NCBI GenBank assembly: GCA_964434385.1
Contig: CAYSUW010000005.1
Location: 1-64,000 of the forward strand
DNA length: 64,000 nucleotides
Reading direction: 5' to 3'
From: GCA-002700125 sp964434385
GTDB lineage: Bacteria > Chloroflexota > Dehalococcoidia > Lucifugimonadales > Lucifugimonadaceae
Of the stretch, positions 8,825-17,929 are shown piece by piece. The notes under the pieces were generated by a model. It saw only the letters and a list, made by a program, of their open reading frames with translations, was not told where the DNA came from and did not search any database. A program made the position numbers and the translations under genes. Numbering within the stretch: position 1 is the first letter of the stretch; every line of letters starts with the position of its first letter.

Positions 8825-9741
8825 TTTTTTACTGAATGTCCACCAAATTGTTGTCTTAGAGCTGCAAGAACTTTTAAACTGAAAGAATTTTTTTCTCTTG
8901 AAGCAAATCTAGTAAAAATTGATGTTGTAATGCTTGGAGCAGGTACTCCTAAATCTATAGCTTCTTTTATTGTCCATCTTCCTTCTCCAGAATCTTCAAC
9001 ATAAGGAGATAAAGTTTTCAATTCAGGATCATTTTCTAATGCAATCCTGGTGAGATCTAATAGCCATGATCTTACTACGCTTCCATGCTCCCAAATTTGA
9101 GCAACTAAAGGCAAATCATAATCAAATTCATTTTTTGCTTTTAATAATTCAAAACCTTCTGCTATAGACTGCATCATTCCATATTCAATCCCATTATGAA
9201 TCATTTTTACAAAATGACCTGATCCACTCGGTCCAACTAGAAAAGTTGGTGCTTTTTGGTCATTTGAAGATAATGATTTGAATATAGGTTCTGCCTTCTC
9301 ATAGGGTTTTTTTTCTCCTCCTATCATTAAGCAATATCCATTTTGAGGTCCCCAGATTCCTCCACTTGTGCCAACATCTAGAAAATGAATATTAAGTGAT
9401 TTGAAAATTTTATATCTTCTTATTGAGTCTTTATAATAAGAATTCCCCCCATCTATTATTATGTCACCTTCGGTAACTAGGTATTTTAAATTGTTCAGAG
9501 TGTCTTCAGTCGGTTTTCCTGAAGGGACCATGACCCAAATAATTAAATTTTTGTTAGAGGAAATATTTTTTAATTTTTTTATAAATTCATTTAGATCATT
9601 TGTAGTAGTTACATTTTTCTCTTTTAATGTTTCAACTATTTTAGGATCTGTATCAAAAGCAACAACTTCATGATTGTCTGAAATTAATCTAGAAATTAAT
9701 CCACTACCCATTTTCCCTAAACCTATGATTCCTATTTGCAT
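8818..9741 (-). CDS. gnd: 6-phosphogluconate dehydrogenase, short (decarboxylating) form, probably NAD-dependent
   Basis: Converts 6-phosphogluconate to ribulose 5-phosphate plus CO2 and reduced cofactor. At 307 residues it belongs to the short GntZ/YqeC-like class rather than the ~470-residue classical enzyme. Visible are the nucleotide loop GIIGLGKMGSGL (residues 3-14), the substrate segment GTSGGIWGPQNGYCLMIGG, and the catalytic Lys/Asn in GHFVKMIHNGIEYG. After the second strand the sequence is VVAFDTDP: an acidic residue there favours NAD, whereas NADP enzymes usually carry Asn-Arg. It begins the run of minus-strand pentose-phosphate genes when read downstream. Confidence 0.93.
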   Translation of the reverse strand: MQIGIIGLGKMGSGLISRLISDNHEVVAFDTDPKIVETLKEKNVTTTNDLNEFIKKLKNISSNKNLIIWVMVPSGKPTEDTLNNLKYLVTEGDIIIDGGNSYYKDSIRRYKIFKSLNIHFLDVGTSGGIWGPQNGYCLMIGGEKKPYEKAEPIFKSLSSNDQKAPTFLVGPSGSGHFVKMIHNGIEYGMMQSIAEGFELLKAKNEFDYDLPLVAQIWEHGSVVRSWLLDLTRIALENDPELKTLSPYVEDSGEGRWTIKEAIDLGVPAPSITTSIFTRFASREKNSFSLKVLAALRQQFGGHSVKNQ

Positions 9742-9768
9742 ATTTTTCTCCTTGTTAAAATTGATTTA

Positions 9769-10662
9769 TCAGAAATTCATTGAAGAATTAATATAATCTA
9801 ATCTTTTTAGAATCTCTAAAATTTTGTCTGCTATGATCTGTTCAAAATTTGCAGATCCAATATTTTTTTCTAGTTTTCGAATAAAATTTCCCCATACATT
9901 GAAATCTAATAGTATTCCTTGTATTCCAATTGTAGATGCAAGGACCTCTAAGCTTTTTTGCATTTGTTCTAAATCGTTAATTTTTAATATCACTGAAGTA
10001 TCTAGCCTGTCATCAATTTGAGCTTGTGATGAAATTAGAGAAGCTGTATCCTCATTCCCATTTAACTCTAGTATCCATGAATCTGGGTTTAAATCTGCAT
10101 CTTGTAATTGTCTTATGGATTCTAATACCATCAAATCATTATTTTCTTTGGATTCTTCATTGATGATCTTTAGAGAAATCATTAATTTTTGATTGGTAAG
10201 TTTCATGGATTCATTCATAGAGTCAATTGCATTCTTTAGAGTAGCATCTTTATAACTAATATTAGGATTATAAAGAATTGTGATTCCGACTTTATTTACT
10301 CCTAGTTTTAAAGCATCACCACATTTATCAATTGGAAAAGGATCGTCATTCCATTGATTAGCATATTGAAAATCTGTTACCCAGTCTAATTGACCAAAAT
10401 TTTCTATGAAAGCATTATTAGTTCTTAATAATGTGCTTTCACCTTTAAAAATTTCAGATGACACAATGAATCTTTTAGGATTAGCTCCTAATTCAAAAGA
10501 ATACAGGAGACCATTAAAAATTTTATTTGAAGTATCAGAGTGTTCTTTCATCTGTAATGTTGAACGTACCCCTTCTGCATTTGTTTCAGGCATTCCTTCT
10601 GTCCAAATTCTCTGATTTATAGGAGTTGTAGAAATAATAATTTTCTTTTCGAAACTATTCAT
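9769..10662 (-). CDS. DUF2090-like aldolase-fold protein
   Basis: A 297-residue soluble protein. The C-terminal half contains IRQLQDADLNPDSWILEL (about 188-205) and a following pattern of alternating strands and helices that resembles DUF2090, a TIM-barrel aldolase-like domain found fused to the inositol-catabolic kinase IolC. The resemblance is by eye and key catalytic residues cannot be assigned. It overlaps the pgi stop by 4 bp and precedes gnd, so it is most likely part of the sugar-phosphate operon, perhaps an aldolase or a regulator of that pathway. Function unproven. Confidence 0.5.
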   Translation of the reverse strand: MNSFEKKIIISTTPINQRIWTEGMPETNAEGVRSTLQMKEHSDTSNKIFNGLLYSFELGANPKRFIVSSEIFKGESTLLRTNNAFIENFGQLDWVTDFQYANQWNDDPFPIDKCGDALKLGVNKVGITILYNPNISYKDATLKNAIDSMNESMKLTNQKLMISLKIINEESKENNDLMVLESIRQLQDADLNPDSWILELNGNEDTASLISSQAQIDDRLDTSVILKINDLEQMQKSLEVLASTIGIQGILLDFNVWGNFIRKLEKNIGSANFEQIIADKILEILKRLDYINSSMNF

Positions 10663-12329
10663 ACTTTATTTCTGGTTTTTGAATTATTGATAATATTTAT
10701 CACTTCATCTAACTCATTTTCATGATCAGAATTTATATCTATAATTGATACTTTTCGCCCTAAATTTTTTAATGAAATGATGTCAACTTCTGGTTGTATA
10801 TAGAATAAATTTATTAATCGTTTTTCTATTTTTGATTTTGTTTGATTATTAATTTCTTCCTTGTTTTCTACAATAAACAGTGTATGTATATTTTCAGGAC
10901 CTCCTTTTTGGAGTTGTCCTGTTGAATGTAAGTATCTAGGCCCGTAGCCGAAAAATGTTAGACATCCTGTTTTTTTACTAATGAGACTAGAAATTTTTTC
11001 AAGTTTTTTATCTATTAAATTTGATTCTGGCAAGTAAACATTAATGGCTAAGGGTGTATTTTCTTTTAATATATTAAGTAGTTTTGGGATAGAATTCTGT
11101 GCTGTTTCTTTTGATCTTTCAGGAATTCTTTTTCTTCCATTTAAAACTTTTAAAGATAAAATCTTAGATTCATTCACATCAGGTTCATTAAAAGGATCTA
11201 CTTCTATTAGATAACAAAAAAGAGTAATTATTAATTGCCATTTGAACATTTCACTGAGAATATTGTCTTCTGAAATAATATTAGACTTGATATAAGGGAT
11301 ATTTTGTTTAATGAAAATCTTCTCATTTATAGGATTTAATTGATAATCTAAAACAGAGTAGTTTTTATTATTCAATATAAGATCTTTTTGTTTATATTCT
11401 GATTTTAAAATTGGAATCAATCCTTTTAATTCCTTTCCACTAGATTCTGCAATAAGTTGCTCTAACCATGTAGCAAAATATTTTATTTCAGGTTTATGCG
11501 TAATTATTAATTGATTTATGCCTCTTTTATGGTTCATGTATAACAATACGGCTAATCTTAAAACAGGATTTTCTATTGAATTACTTTTTAATACCTTAGA
11601 TGTTTTTGTTAGGTTTTTTAAGTTTTGAATTACATCAAAACCACAAATTAATCCTGGTACTAAACCAAAATGTGTAATAAAAGAAAATCTTCCACCAATA
11701 TCTTCAGGTGATATAAAAATATGTCTAAAGTGTTTTTTTAATGCCATTTGATGTAATGGAGAATCTTTGTCTGTAATAGCTACAAAATGGTCTCCTAAAT
11801 TATTATTTTTATTTTCAGAAATTTTTTCTTCGAAATATCTGAATAGATAATTTGTTTCTAGGGTAGAACCAGATTTACTAGAAATAATAAAAATAGTTCT
11901 CTCTAAATCAAAATTTCCTAATAAACTTTTTACATTTTCTTTATGAATAGAATCTAAAATATATAGTTTTAAAGATTTATTTTTTTTATTCTTGAGAGAA
12001 TTGAATATTTTTGCAGATTGTGAACTTCCACCTATCCCAATTAAAACTACTTGTTTATATTTTTGCTCTAATAGTTCATTTAAAAAATTGGCTGCTTGAA
12101 TTAGAATGTTTGGGGTGATTTTTTCGAAATTTATCCAACCAGATCTTTTTTTTGTAATTTTTTTTGATTTCCAAACTTTCAAATCTTCTTTAGATAATTT
12201 TTCTAGAATATTATCTTCAATAAGTGAATTAATTAAAGTAGAACAATAAGATTTTTCTTCTTTTGAAAGAGATGAGAATTTATATAAATCTTGATTTATT
12301 TTTTGTAAATCATTATTTGTTTTTGGCAA
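10659..12329 (-). CDS. pgi: Glucose-6-phosphate isomerase
   Basis: Interconverts glucose 6-phosphate and fructose 6-phosphate. The 556-residue sequence shows the two SIS lobes: VLIGIGGSSQSAKIF (about 95-109), FIISSKSGSTLETNYLF (about 150), GGRFSFITHFGLVPG (about 215-229) and the late VDPFNEPDV motif. The start is a TTG with GAGGA about nine bases upstream; the gene overlaps the end of transaldolase by 17 bp. In several bacteria these two enzymes are one fused polypeptide, and here they remain separate but overlapping. Confidence 0.92.
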   Translation of the reverse strand: MPKTNNDLQKINQDLYKFSSLSKEEKSYCSTLINSLIEDNILEKLSKEDLKVWKSKKITKKRSGWINFEKITPNILIQAANFLNELLEQKYKQVVLIGIGGSSQSAKIFNSLKNKKNKSLKLYILDSIHKENVKSLLGNFDLERTIFIISSKSGSTLETNYLFRYFEEKISENKNNNLGDHFVAITDKDSPLHQMALKKHFRHIFISPEDIGGRFSFITHFGLVPGLICGFDVIQNLKNLTKTSKVLKSNSIENPVLRLAVLLYMNHKRGINQLIITHKPEIKYFATWLEQLIAESSGKELKGLIPILKSEYKQKDLILNNKNYSVLDYQLNPINEKIFIKQNIPYIKSNIISEDNILSEMFKWQLIITLFCYLIEVDPFNEPDVNESKILSLKVLNGRKRIPERSKETAQNSIPKLLNILKENTPLAINVYLPESNLIDKKLEKISSLISKKTGCLTFFGYGPRYLHSTGQLQKGGPENIHTLFIVENKEEINNQTKSKIEKRLINLFYIQPEVDIISLKNLGRKVSIIDINSDHENELDEVINIINNSKTRNKV

Positions 12330-13422
12330 AGAATTTATCCTCTAATCCATTAATCAATGATTTGTAGGAATCTTCAAATTGAGTTACCCCATCTATAAGT
12401 AACTTAGAAGTAATTTCTTCAAAGTTAATATTTTGAGATTGTAAAGCATTAATTATTTCTGAAGATTCTGGAATATTCTTTTCTAATGTATTCTTTGATA
12501 TTCCATGATCAAGAAAAGCAAAAATAGTATCTAAAGGTAAGGTGTTGACTGTGTTTTTTCCTATTAAATTTTCTATGTACATAACATCTCTGAATGATAA
12601 GTCTTTTACACTTGTAGATGCCCATAGAAGACGCTGTACATTAGCTCCTGATTCAGATAATTCTTCGAACTCTCTTGTTTTAAAAAGTTCTAATGAATCT
12701 TTATACGCTAATTTGGCATTTGAGATTGCTGCTTTTCCTTTTAAATTAGATTCACTAGGTAGGTTTTTGTCTACTTGAGTATCTATCCTACTTATAAAAA
12801 AGGATGCTACTGATGAAATATTTTCCAGATCGTCAAATCCATTTTCTTTTCTAATTTTTAAACCTTTTATGTAAGCTTTTGCAGCTTCTCTATACATTTT
12901 TCTGCTAAATAACAATGTGACGTTTACATTTATTCCATTAGATATAAGAGTAGTTATAGCTAACATACCTTCATTTGTTCCTGGAATTTTAATCATTACA
13001 TTAGGACGAGATATTCTAGAAAACAACTCTTTGCCTTCATCTATACTTTGTTTTGAGTTAAAGGCTAATTGTGGATTAACTTCTATACTTACAAACCCAT
13101 CTTTTTTTCCTGAATTAATATAAGTTGCCATTAGGAGATCTGATGCTTTTTTAATATCTTCTACAGCTAAATGAGTGAAAATATTTTCTAAGTTTTTTTC
13201 TCCATTTTTAATTAATCTTTTTATTTGAGAATCATACAAATTACTTGATGATATTGCTTTTTCGAAGATAGTAGGATTGGATGTAATTCCTGAAATTCCA
13301 TTAGAAATTAAATTTTCTAAATCACCAGAATCAATCATTTCTCGAGACAAAGAATCCAGCCAAATAGATTGACCTAATTTATTAGTTTCTTTTATTAAAT
13401 TGGTTGATTTCGTTTTGCTCAT
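12313..13422 (-). CDS. tal: Transaldolase
   Basis: Transfers a dihydroxyacetone unit between sugar phosphates in the non-oxidative pentose phosphate pathway. The 369-residue length fits the actinobacterial/cyanobacterial subfamily. Motifs: SIWLDSLSREM near residue 19, GITSNPTIFEKAI (about 46-58), and the Schiff-base lysine in PNVMIKIPGTNEG (about 140-152). It sits between rpiB and pgi in the same direction and is probably co-transcribed with them. Confidence 0.95.
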   Translation of the reverse strand: MSKTKSTNLIKETNKLGQSIWLDSLSREMIDSGDLENLISNGISGITSNPTIFEKAISSSNLYDSQIKRLIKNGEKNLENIFTHLAVEDIKKASDLLMATYINSGKKDGFVSIEVNPQLAFNSKQSIDEGKELFSRISRPNVMIKIPGTNEGMLAITTLISNGINVNVTLLFSRKMYREAAKAYIKGLKIRKENGFDDLENISSVASFFISRIDTQVDKNLPSESNLKGKAAISNAKLAYKDSLELFKTREFEELSESGANVQRLLWASTSVKDLSFRDVMYIENLIGKNTVNTLPLDTIFAFLDHGISKNTLEKNIPESSEIINALQSQNINFEEITSKLLIDGVTQFEDSYKSLINGLEDKFFAKNK

Positions 13423-13426
13423 TGAA

Positions 13427-13885
13427 TTATTTCTTAAACTTTTTTTCTATATTTATTAATTTATCAAGTCTTCTTTTATATTTTTTTTCTTTAACATTAA
13501 ATTTAGCTGATAAGAATATTTCAATAATTTTTATTGCTTCCTCTTTATCGATTACTCTTGCACCAATACATATTATATTCATATCATCATGTTCTACTCC
13601 TTGTTTAGCAGAGTAAAAGTCATGGCAGACTGAAGCTCTAACTCCAGGGAATTTATTAGCAGTAATAGACGCTCCTATTCCACTACCACAAAGAAGAATT
13701 CCTCTTTGCGCTTTTCCTGAAGATACTGCTTTTGCTACTGGCTCTACTATATCAGGATAATCATCTTCATTATCAAGGATATAAGAGCCCATATCTAAGA
13801 TGGTTAGATTTAATTGATTTAATTTTTCAATTATTGAATCTTTGAGGCTAAAGCCTCCGTGATCAGTTCCAAAAGCTATATTCAT
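13427..13885 (-). CDS. rpiB: Ribose-5-phosphate isomerase B
   Basis: Isomerises ribose 5-phosphate and ribulose 5-phosphate. The 152 residues show the family signatures FGTDHGGFSLK (residues 5-15), GILLCGSGIGASI (about 63-75, with the catalytic Cys) and the EHDDMNIICIGARV segment. It lies 9 bp downstream of transketolase and 4 bp upstream of transaldolase, in a pentose-phosphate operon. Confidence 0.95.
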   Translation of the reverse strand: MNIAFGTDHGGFSLKDSIIEKLNQLNLTILDMGSYILDNEDDYPDIVEPVAKAVSSGKAQRGILLCGSGIGASITANKFPGVRASVCHDFYSAKQGVEHDDMNIICIGARVIDKEEAIKIIEIFLSAKFNVKEKKYKRRLDKLINIEKKFKK

Positions 13886-13894
13886 AATAGTTTT

Positions 13895-15913
13895 CTATAA
13901 TATGGATTTACAAACGTTAATAATATTTTCTTCTGAAAATCCTAGTTCGTCCATAACAATTTTTCCAGGAGCTGAAAATCCGAATCTATCTACACCAATC
14001 ATTTTCCCCTCGGAACCCACAAATCTATCCCATCCAATAGTAGAACCAGCTTCTACTGAAACTCTCTTTTTTATATTTTGAGGGAGAATAAAATCTTGGT
14101 ATGATTTTGGCTGTTCCAAAAATATTTCCCAAGAAGGCATAGAAACAACTCGTATATTTACATCCAAATCAGACATTTTTATAGCCGATTTTACAGATAA
14201 AGATACTTCAGAACCTGTAGAAATGATTATTAATTCAGGAGGTTTACTCTTATCTTTTTGATAAACTGTATATCCTCCAGAGTAAAGTCCTTCTTTACTA
14301 TCTATCTCTAAATAATTGGAAATAGAAGATACATCTTGTCGTGTAAGAATTAAAGCCGTGGGGCCATATTTTCTTTTCATTGCTAAATGCCAAGAAGACA
14401 AAGTTTCTTTATAATCTGCTGGTCTTATTACAGTAAGATTTGGTAGAGATCTCAAAGATAATAAGTGAGAGATAGGTTGATGTGTGGGCCCATCTTCTCC
14501 TAAACCTATTGAATCATGCGTAAAAACATAAATAACTTGTAGTTTGCTTAAAGCAGCTAATCTAATGGCAGATCTCATATAGTCTGAAAAAACCAGAAAA
14601 GTTGCTCCAAAAGGTATTAATCCTTTGTGTAAAGAAATTCCTGAAACTATTCCTCCCATTGCATGTTCTCTTATTCCAAAATAAATATTAGTACCATCAG
14701 GAGTATTTGGTTGAAATATATTTCTGTTATTCATTGTAGTTTTATTTGAACCTGCAAGATCAGCAGAGCCTCCAACAAAATTGGGGATTTTCTCTGATAT
14801 TGCATTGATAGCAGTTGAGGATGCACTTCGTGTGGCAATTTCTTTTACATCTTTTTTGAATTCTTCTTTTAATAAAAAATCCCAGTTATCTGAGAAATTA
14901 TTATTAATAATATTGTTAAATTCTTTAAACTCGATCGGGAAATTCAATTGAAAATTTTCTAGAATCTTTTCCCATTCTGATTCTTCTTTATTTCCATTTC
15001 TAATACAGGCATTTTGGAAATCATCAAGCTGTTTGGGTATTTCAAAAGGTTTATATTTCCATTTCAAGTTTTTTCTAGTTAATTCAACCTCTTCTTCTCC
15101 TAGAGGTTCTCCATGTGCTGATTCCTTACCTGCTTTATTTGGACTTCCGTAACCTATTTGACTATTGATGATAATCAGAGATGGTTTATTATTGATTTTC
15201 TTTGCGTTTTCTATTGATTTATCTATTTCTTCAATATTGTTGGCATCAATATCTTTTTGTACATCCCATCCATAAGCCAAAAATCTACTTGCAACATCTT
15301 CTTTGAAAGTTAAATCAGTAGATCCATCAATAGAAATGTTATTTTTATCATATATATAGATTATTTTTCCTAATTGAAGAGTTCCTGCTAAAGATGCCGC
15401 TTCAGACGTAATACCTTCCATTAAGTCACCATCCGAAACAACAGAGTAAGTATAATGATCTACAAGGTTTATATTTCTCTGATTAAATTTTGTAGATAAT
15501 ATCTTTTCTGCTATAGCTATACCTATTCCATTAGCAAAACCTTGACCAAGTGGTCCAGTAGTTGCATCTACTCCCTTAGTAACTCCGTATTCTGGGTGAC
15601 CAGGAGTTATACTGTGTAATTGTCTGAATGATTTTAAGTCATCTAAGGATAAGTCATATCCAGAAAGATGAAGCATAGAATATAAAAGTATTGATGCATG
15701 CCCTGCAGACAATATAAATCTATCTCTATTGAACCATTCTGGATTCTTTGGATTAAATTTTAAATGATTTTTCCATAAAACATACATCAGTGGAGATAAC
15801 CCCATTGGAGCTCCAGGATGTCCAGATTTTGCTTTTTCTACAGAATCTGCACACAAAAAGCGAATAGTATTTATACAAATTTGATCAAAATCCATTTTTT
15901 TATTTTCTTTCAT
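13895..15913 (-). CDS. tkt: Transketolase
   Basis: Thiamine-diphosphate enzyme moving two-carbon units between sugar phosphates, 672 residues, close to the usual length. Visible are KSGHPGAPMGLSP (about 29-41), the cofactor motif GDGDLMEG variant VVSDGDLMEGITSEAA (about 155-170) and the pyrimidine-domain region THDSIGLGEDGPTHQP (about 470). The ATG at 15913 is used here; a second Met (MDFDQ) six codons in is an alternative and neither has a strong Shine-Dalgarno. First gene of the tkt-rpiB-tal-pgi series. Confidence 0.96.
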   Translation of the reverse strand: MKENKKMDFDQICINTIRFLCADSVEKAKSGHPGAPMGLSPLMYVLWKNHLKFNPKNPEWFNRDRFILSAGHASILLYSMLHLSGYDLSLDDLKSFRQLHSITPGHPEYGVTKGVDATTGPLGQGFANGIGIAIAEKILSTKFNQRNINLVDHYTYSVVSDGDLMEGITSEAASLAGTLQLGKIIYIYDKNNISIDGSTDLTFKEDVASRFLAYGWDVQKDIDANNIEEIDKSIENAKKINNKPSLIIINSQIGYGSPNKAGKESAHGEPLGEEEVELTRKNLKWKYKPFEIPKQLDDFQNACIRNGNKEESEWEKILENFQLNFPIEFKEFNNIINNNFSDNWDFLLKEEFKKDVKEIATRSASSTAINAISEKIPNFVGGSADLAGSNKTTMNNRNIFQPNTPDGTNIYFGIREHAMGGIVSGISLHKGLIPFGATFLVFSDYMRSAIRLAALSKLQVIYVFTHDSIGLGEDGPTHQPISHLLSLRSLPNLTVIRPADYKETLSSWHLAMKRKYGPTALILTRQDVSSISNYLEIDSKEGLYSGGYTVYQKDKSKPPELIIISTGSEVSLSVKSAIKMSDLDVNIRVVSMPSWEIFLEQPKSYQDFILPQNIKKRVSVEAGSTIGWDRFVGSEGKMIGVDRFGFSAPGKIVMDELGFSEENIINVCKSIL

Positions 15914-15948
15914 GAAATATTAAAGTTGTATCTAATTTTATATTTTAG

Positions 15949-16869
15949 TTATATTCCATTAACTTTCAGTCTAATGGAGTATAAACGAGAACTGGCTGTA
16001 ATATATAGAGTTTTTTTATCAGCTCCCCCAAAACAGCAATTTGAAACTTTTTCAGGAATCTCAATTTTTCCAATATTTCCCCCTGATGGAGAGAATATTT
16101 GTATTGAGTCCCAAGAACTAGTATAAATGTTGCCTTGAGAGTCTACAGAAAACCCATCAGGTACACCTGGATTTATAACTGTAAATACTCCTAAATCTTC
16201 TAAATAGTTGTTTTTTGTAACTTTGAATTTTCTAATATGATGAGGTCTTTCTGGGTGAATGATTCCTCCAAAAGAAGCACCACTATCTGCAATATATAAA
16301 AAATTCTCGTCAGGAGAAAATGCTAAACCATTAGGTTTGTCAAAATCATCACATACTATTTCAATCTGATTTTTTGTATTTACCCTGAACACATAGTTTC
16401 CGCCTAGTTCACTTTTAGACTTAAAACCCTCTTCATTGGTCATGATTCCATATGGAGGATCAGTAAACCATATTGTTCCATCACTTTTTACTACAACATC
16501 ATTTGGAGAGTTAAGTTTTTTTCCTTGGTAATTATCAGCTATAGTTGTGGTTTTTCCGGATTTTTCTTTTCTTACTACTCTTCTTTTCCCATGTTGACAA
16601 CTTACTAACCTTGCTTGTAGATCTATGAAATTCCCATTATTGTAATCTGACTTTTCTTTGAAAATGCTCACAGAGGAATCTGAATGAAGGCAATACATTT
16701 TATTTTGAGGAACATCGCTCCAAACAAGTTGATCTTTCTCAAAATTCCAAGCAGGACCCTCTGCCCATTTGGTTCCTTCATATTTAATTTCTAAGGATGA
16801 ATCATGTTCTATGAGATCCCAGAATTTTTCTGAATTTGCAATTAAGTATGGATGATTCACATTTTCCAT
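15949..16869 (-). CDS. SMP-30/gluconolactonase-family beta-propeller hydrolase
   Basis: Metal-dependent lactonase family; members open sugar lactones such as gluconolactone. The 306 residues show the propeller metal ligands in context: EGPAWNFEKDQLVWSDV (about 37-53), LNSPNDVVVKSDGTIWFTDP (about 120-139), KPNGLAFSPDENFLYIADSG and VPDGFSVDSQGNIY. With an FGGY kinase and Gnd close by, gluconolactone is an attractive substrate, but related proteins act on other lactones. It lies between the replication genes and tkt, 35 bp ahead of tkt. Confidence 0.85.
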   Translation of the reverse strand: MENVNHPYLIANSEKFWDLIEHDSSLEIKYEGTKWAEGPAWNFEKDQLVWSDVPQNKMYCLHSDSSVSIFKEKSDYNNGNFIDLQARLVSCQHGKRRVVRKEKSGKTTTIADNYQGKKLNSPNDVVVKSDGTIWFTDPPYGIMTNEEGFKSKSELGGNYVFRVNTKNQIEIVCDDFDKPNGLAFSPDENFLYIADSGASFGGIIHPERPHHIRKFKVTKNNYLEDLGVFTVINPGVPDGFSVDSQGNIYTSSWDSIQIFSPSGGNIGKIEIPEKVSNCCFGGADKKTLYITASSRLYSIRLKVNGI

Positions 16870-16871
16870 TA

Positions 16872-17699
16872 CTATCTTTTTCTGTGATCTGAAGTTCCTA
16901 TATGAATAGCTGAAACAACTTTAATATCATTTAAACGTGATCTAATTGCTTCAGTGTATTCACCATAATTAAATTGGTCGTCTTCATTCTTTCGTGTAGT
17001 TATTACTGTTGGTAATCGAAGATTATGTCTATTAACTATGATTTGATAAATTTTTTCAGATGCCCAATTACTTGAATTTTCAGATCCTAGATCATCGAGA
17101 ATCAGAAATGGCGAGTTAATTAACTCATCGAAATCAATTTTTAAAGAAGGATCTCTTTCCTCGAATGATTTTCTAAGCTTATCTAGTAAATTTGGCATAA
17201 AACAGAAATACACAGGTAGATTATTTTTAATTCTATTTCCAGCAATAGCTAATGCCAGATGAGTTTTTCCTACACCAGTAGGACCTGTAATTAAAAAAAA
17301 ACCCTCAATGTGTTTTTCCCATCTTTGGGCACTGTCAAGAGAGTGAGTTAAGATATCATTCTTTTCATTAGGATGATTAAAATTTTCAAAAGTTTGGGTT
17401 CTAATTTTTTCTAGAGATATGTCACCCAAATTAGAAGTAATGTTTTTTGACAAAATCTCTTCTCTGTCTTTACTAATTTGTTCTTTCTGACATTGACATG
17501 GAATTAATTTGCCAAAATTCAATGATCCTACACTTTCATTCTCATGACCTACCCATTTTAAATCAAGGCATAATTCACAATCATAATTATTTTTAGACAT
17601 GATTGGCTCTTGGGTTGTCTTTGAATTTTTGATTATATTCTTCCGATCTGTAGAAGTCTGACGATTTAAATTGTTTAGGATTTCCCCTAGATTTTCCAT
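16872..17699 (-). CDS. DnaC/DnaI-like replicative helicase loader ATPase
   Basis: AAA+ ATPase that loads the DnaB helicase. Of 275 residues, the N-terminus carries a zinc-finger-like set (C41-x2-C44 and C68-x-C70), followed by Walker A GPTGVGKT (139-146) and Walker B ILDDLGSEN. The start at 17699 has a strong AGAGGAG Shine-Dalgarno, so the first 107 bp overlap the previous gene in another frame. An in-frame ATG at 17600 would nearly remove the overlap but has no Shine-Dalgarno. Neighbourhood (DnaB, a primosome-like small protein) supports the role. Confidence 0.88.
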   Translation of the reverse strand: MENLGEILNNLNRQTSTDRKNIIKNSKTTQEPIMSKNNYDCELCLDLKWVGHENESVGSLNFGKLIPCQCQKEQISKDREEILSKNITSNLGDISLEKIRTQTFENFNHPNEKNDILTHSLDSAQRWEKHIEGFFLITGPTGVGKTHLALAIAGNRIKNNLPVYFCFMPNLLDKLRKSFEERDPSLKIDFDELINSPFLILDDLGSENSSNWASEKIYQIIVNRHNLRLPTVITTRKNEDDQFNYGEYTEAIRSRLNDIKVVSAIHIGTSDHRKR

Positions 17700-17928
17700 A
17701 TTTCTCCTCTTTAAATTTTTTAGACTTTATAAGCCAATTTCTGAAAGCGAATTTCCATCTTTTTAATTTTCTCGTTTCACTCCAATATAAAACAAATGAT
17801 TTTGCTTCACTTGTCAGTTCTAGTTCATTAAATTCATCTTCAATGTCTTTTATATAATTTTCATCTAAGTCGTCTAAATTTACTTCAGTTAATCTATCTA
17901 ATGTTTTTAACCAGTTATTATTAGTCAT
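17593..17928 (-). CDS. Small primosome-like protein (DnaT/DnaD-type C-terminal motif)
   Basis: A 111-residue, highly charged protein encoded between dnaB and the helicase loader. The segment FVLYWSETRKLKRWKFAFRN (about residues 46-65) resembles the Tyr-Trp...Trp...Arg-Asn-Trp pattern at the end of DnaT-, DnaD- and phage replisome-organiser proteins, where it contacts ssDNA and helicase. Its ATG follows the dnaB stop by one base, which suggests coupled translation, and its 3' end overlaps the loader gene by 107 bp. The rest of the protein is unrecognised. Function is inferred from motif plus context. Confidence 0.65.
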   Translation of the reverse strand: MTNNNWLKTLDRLTEVNLDDLDENYIKDIEDEFNELELTSEAKSFVLYWSETRKLKRWKFAFRNWLIKSKKFKEEKYGKSRGNPKQFKSSDFYRSEEYNQKFKDNPRANHV

Positions 17929-17929
17929 A

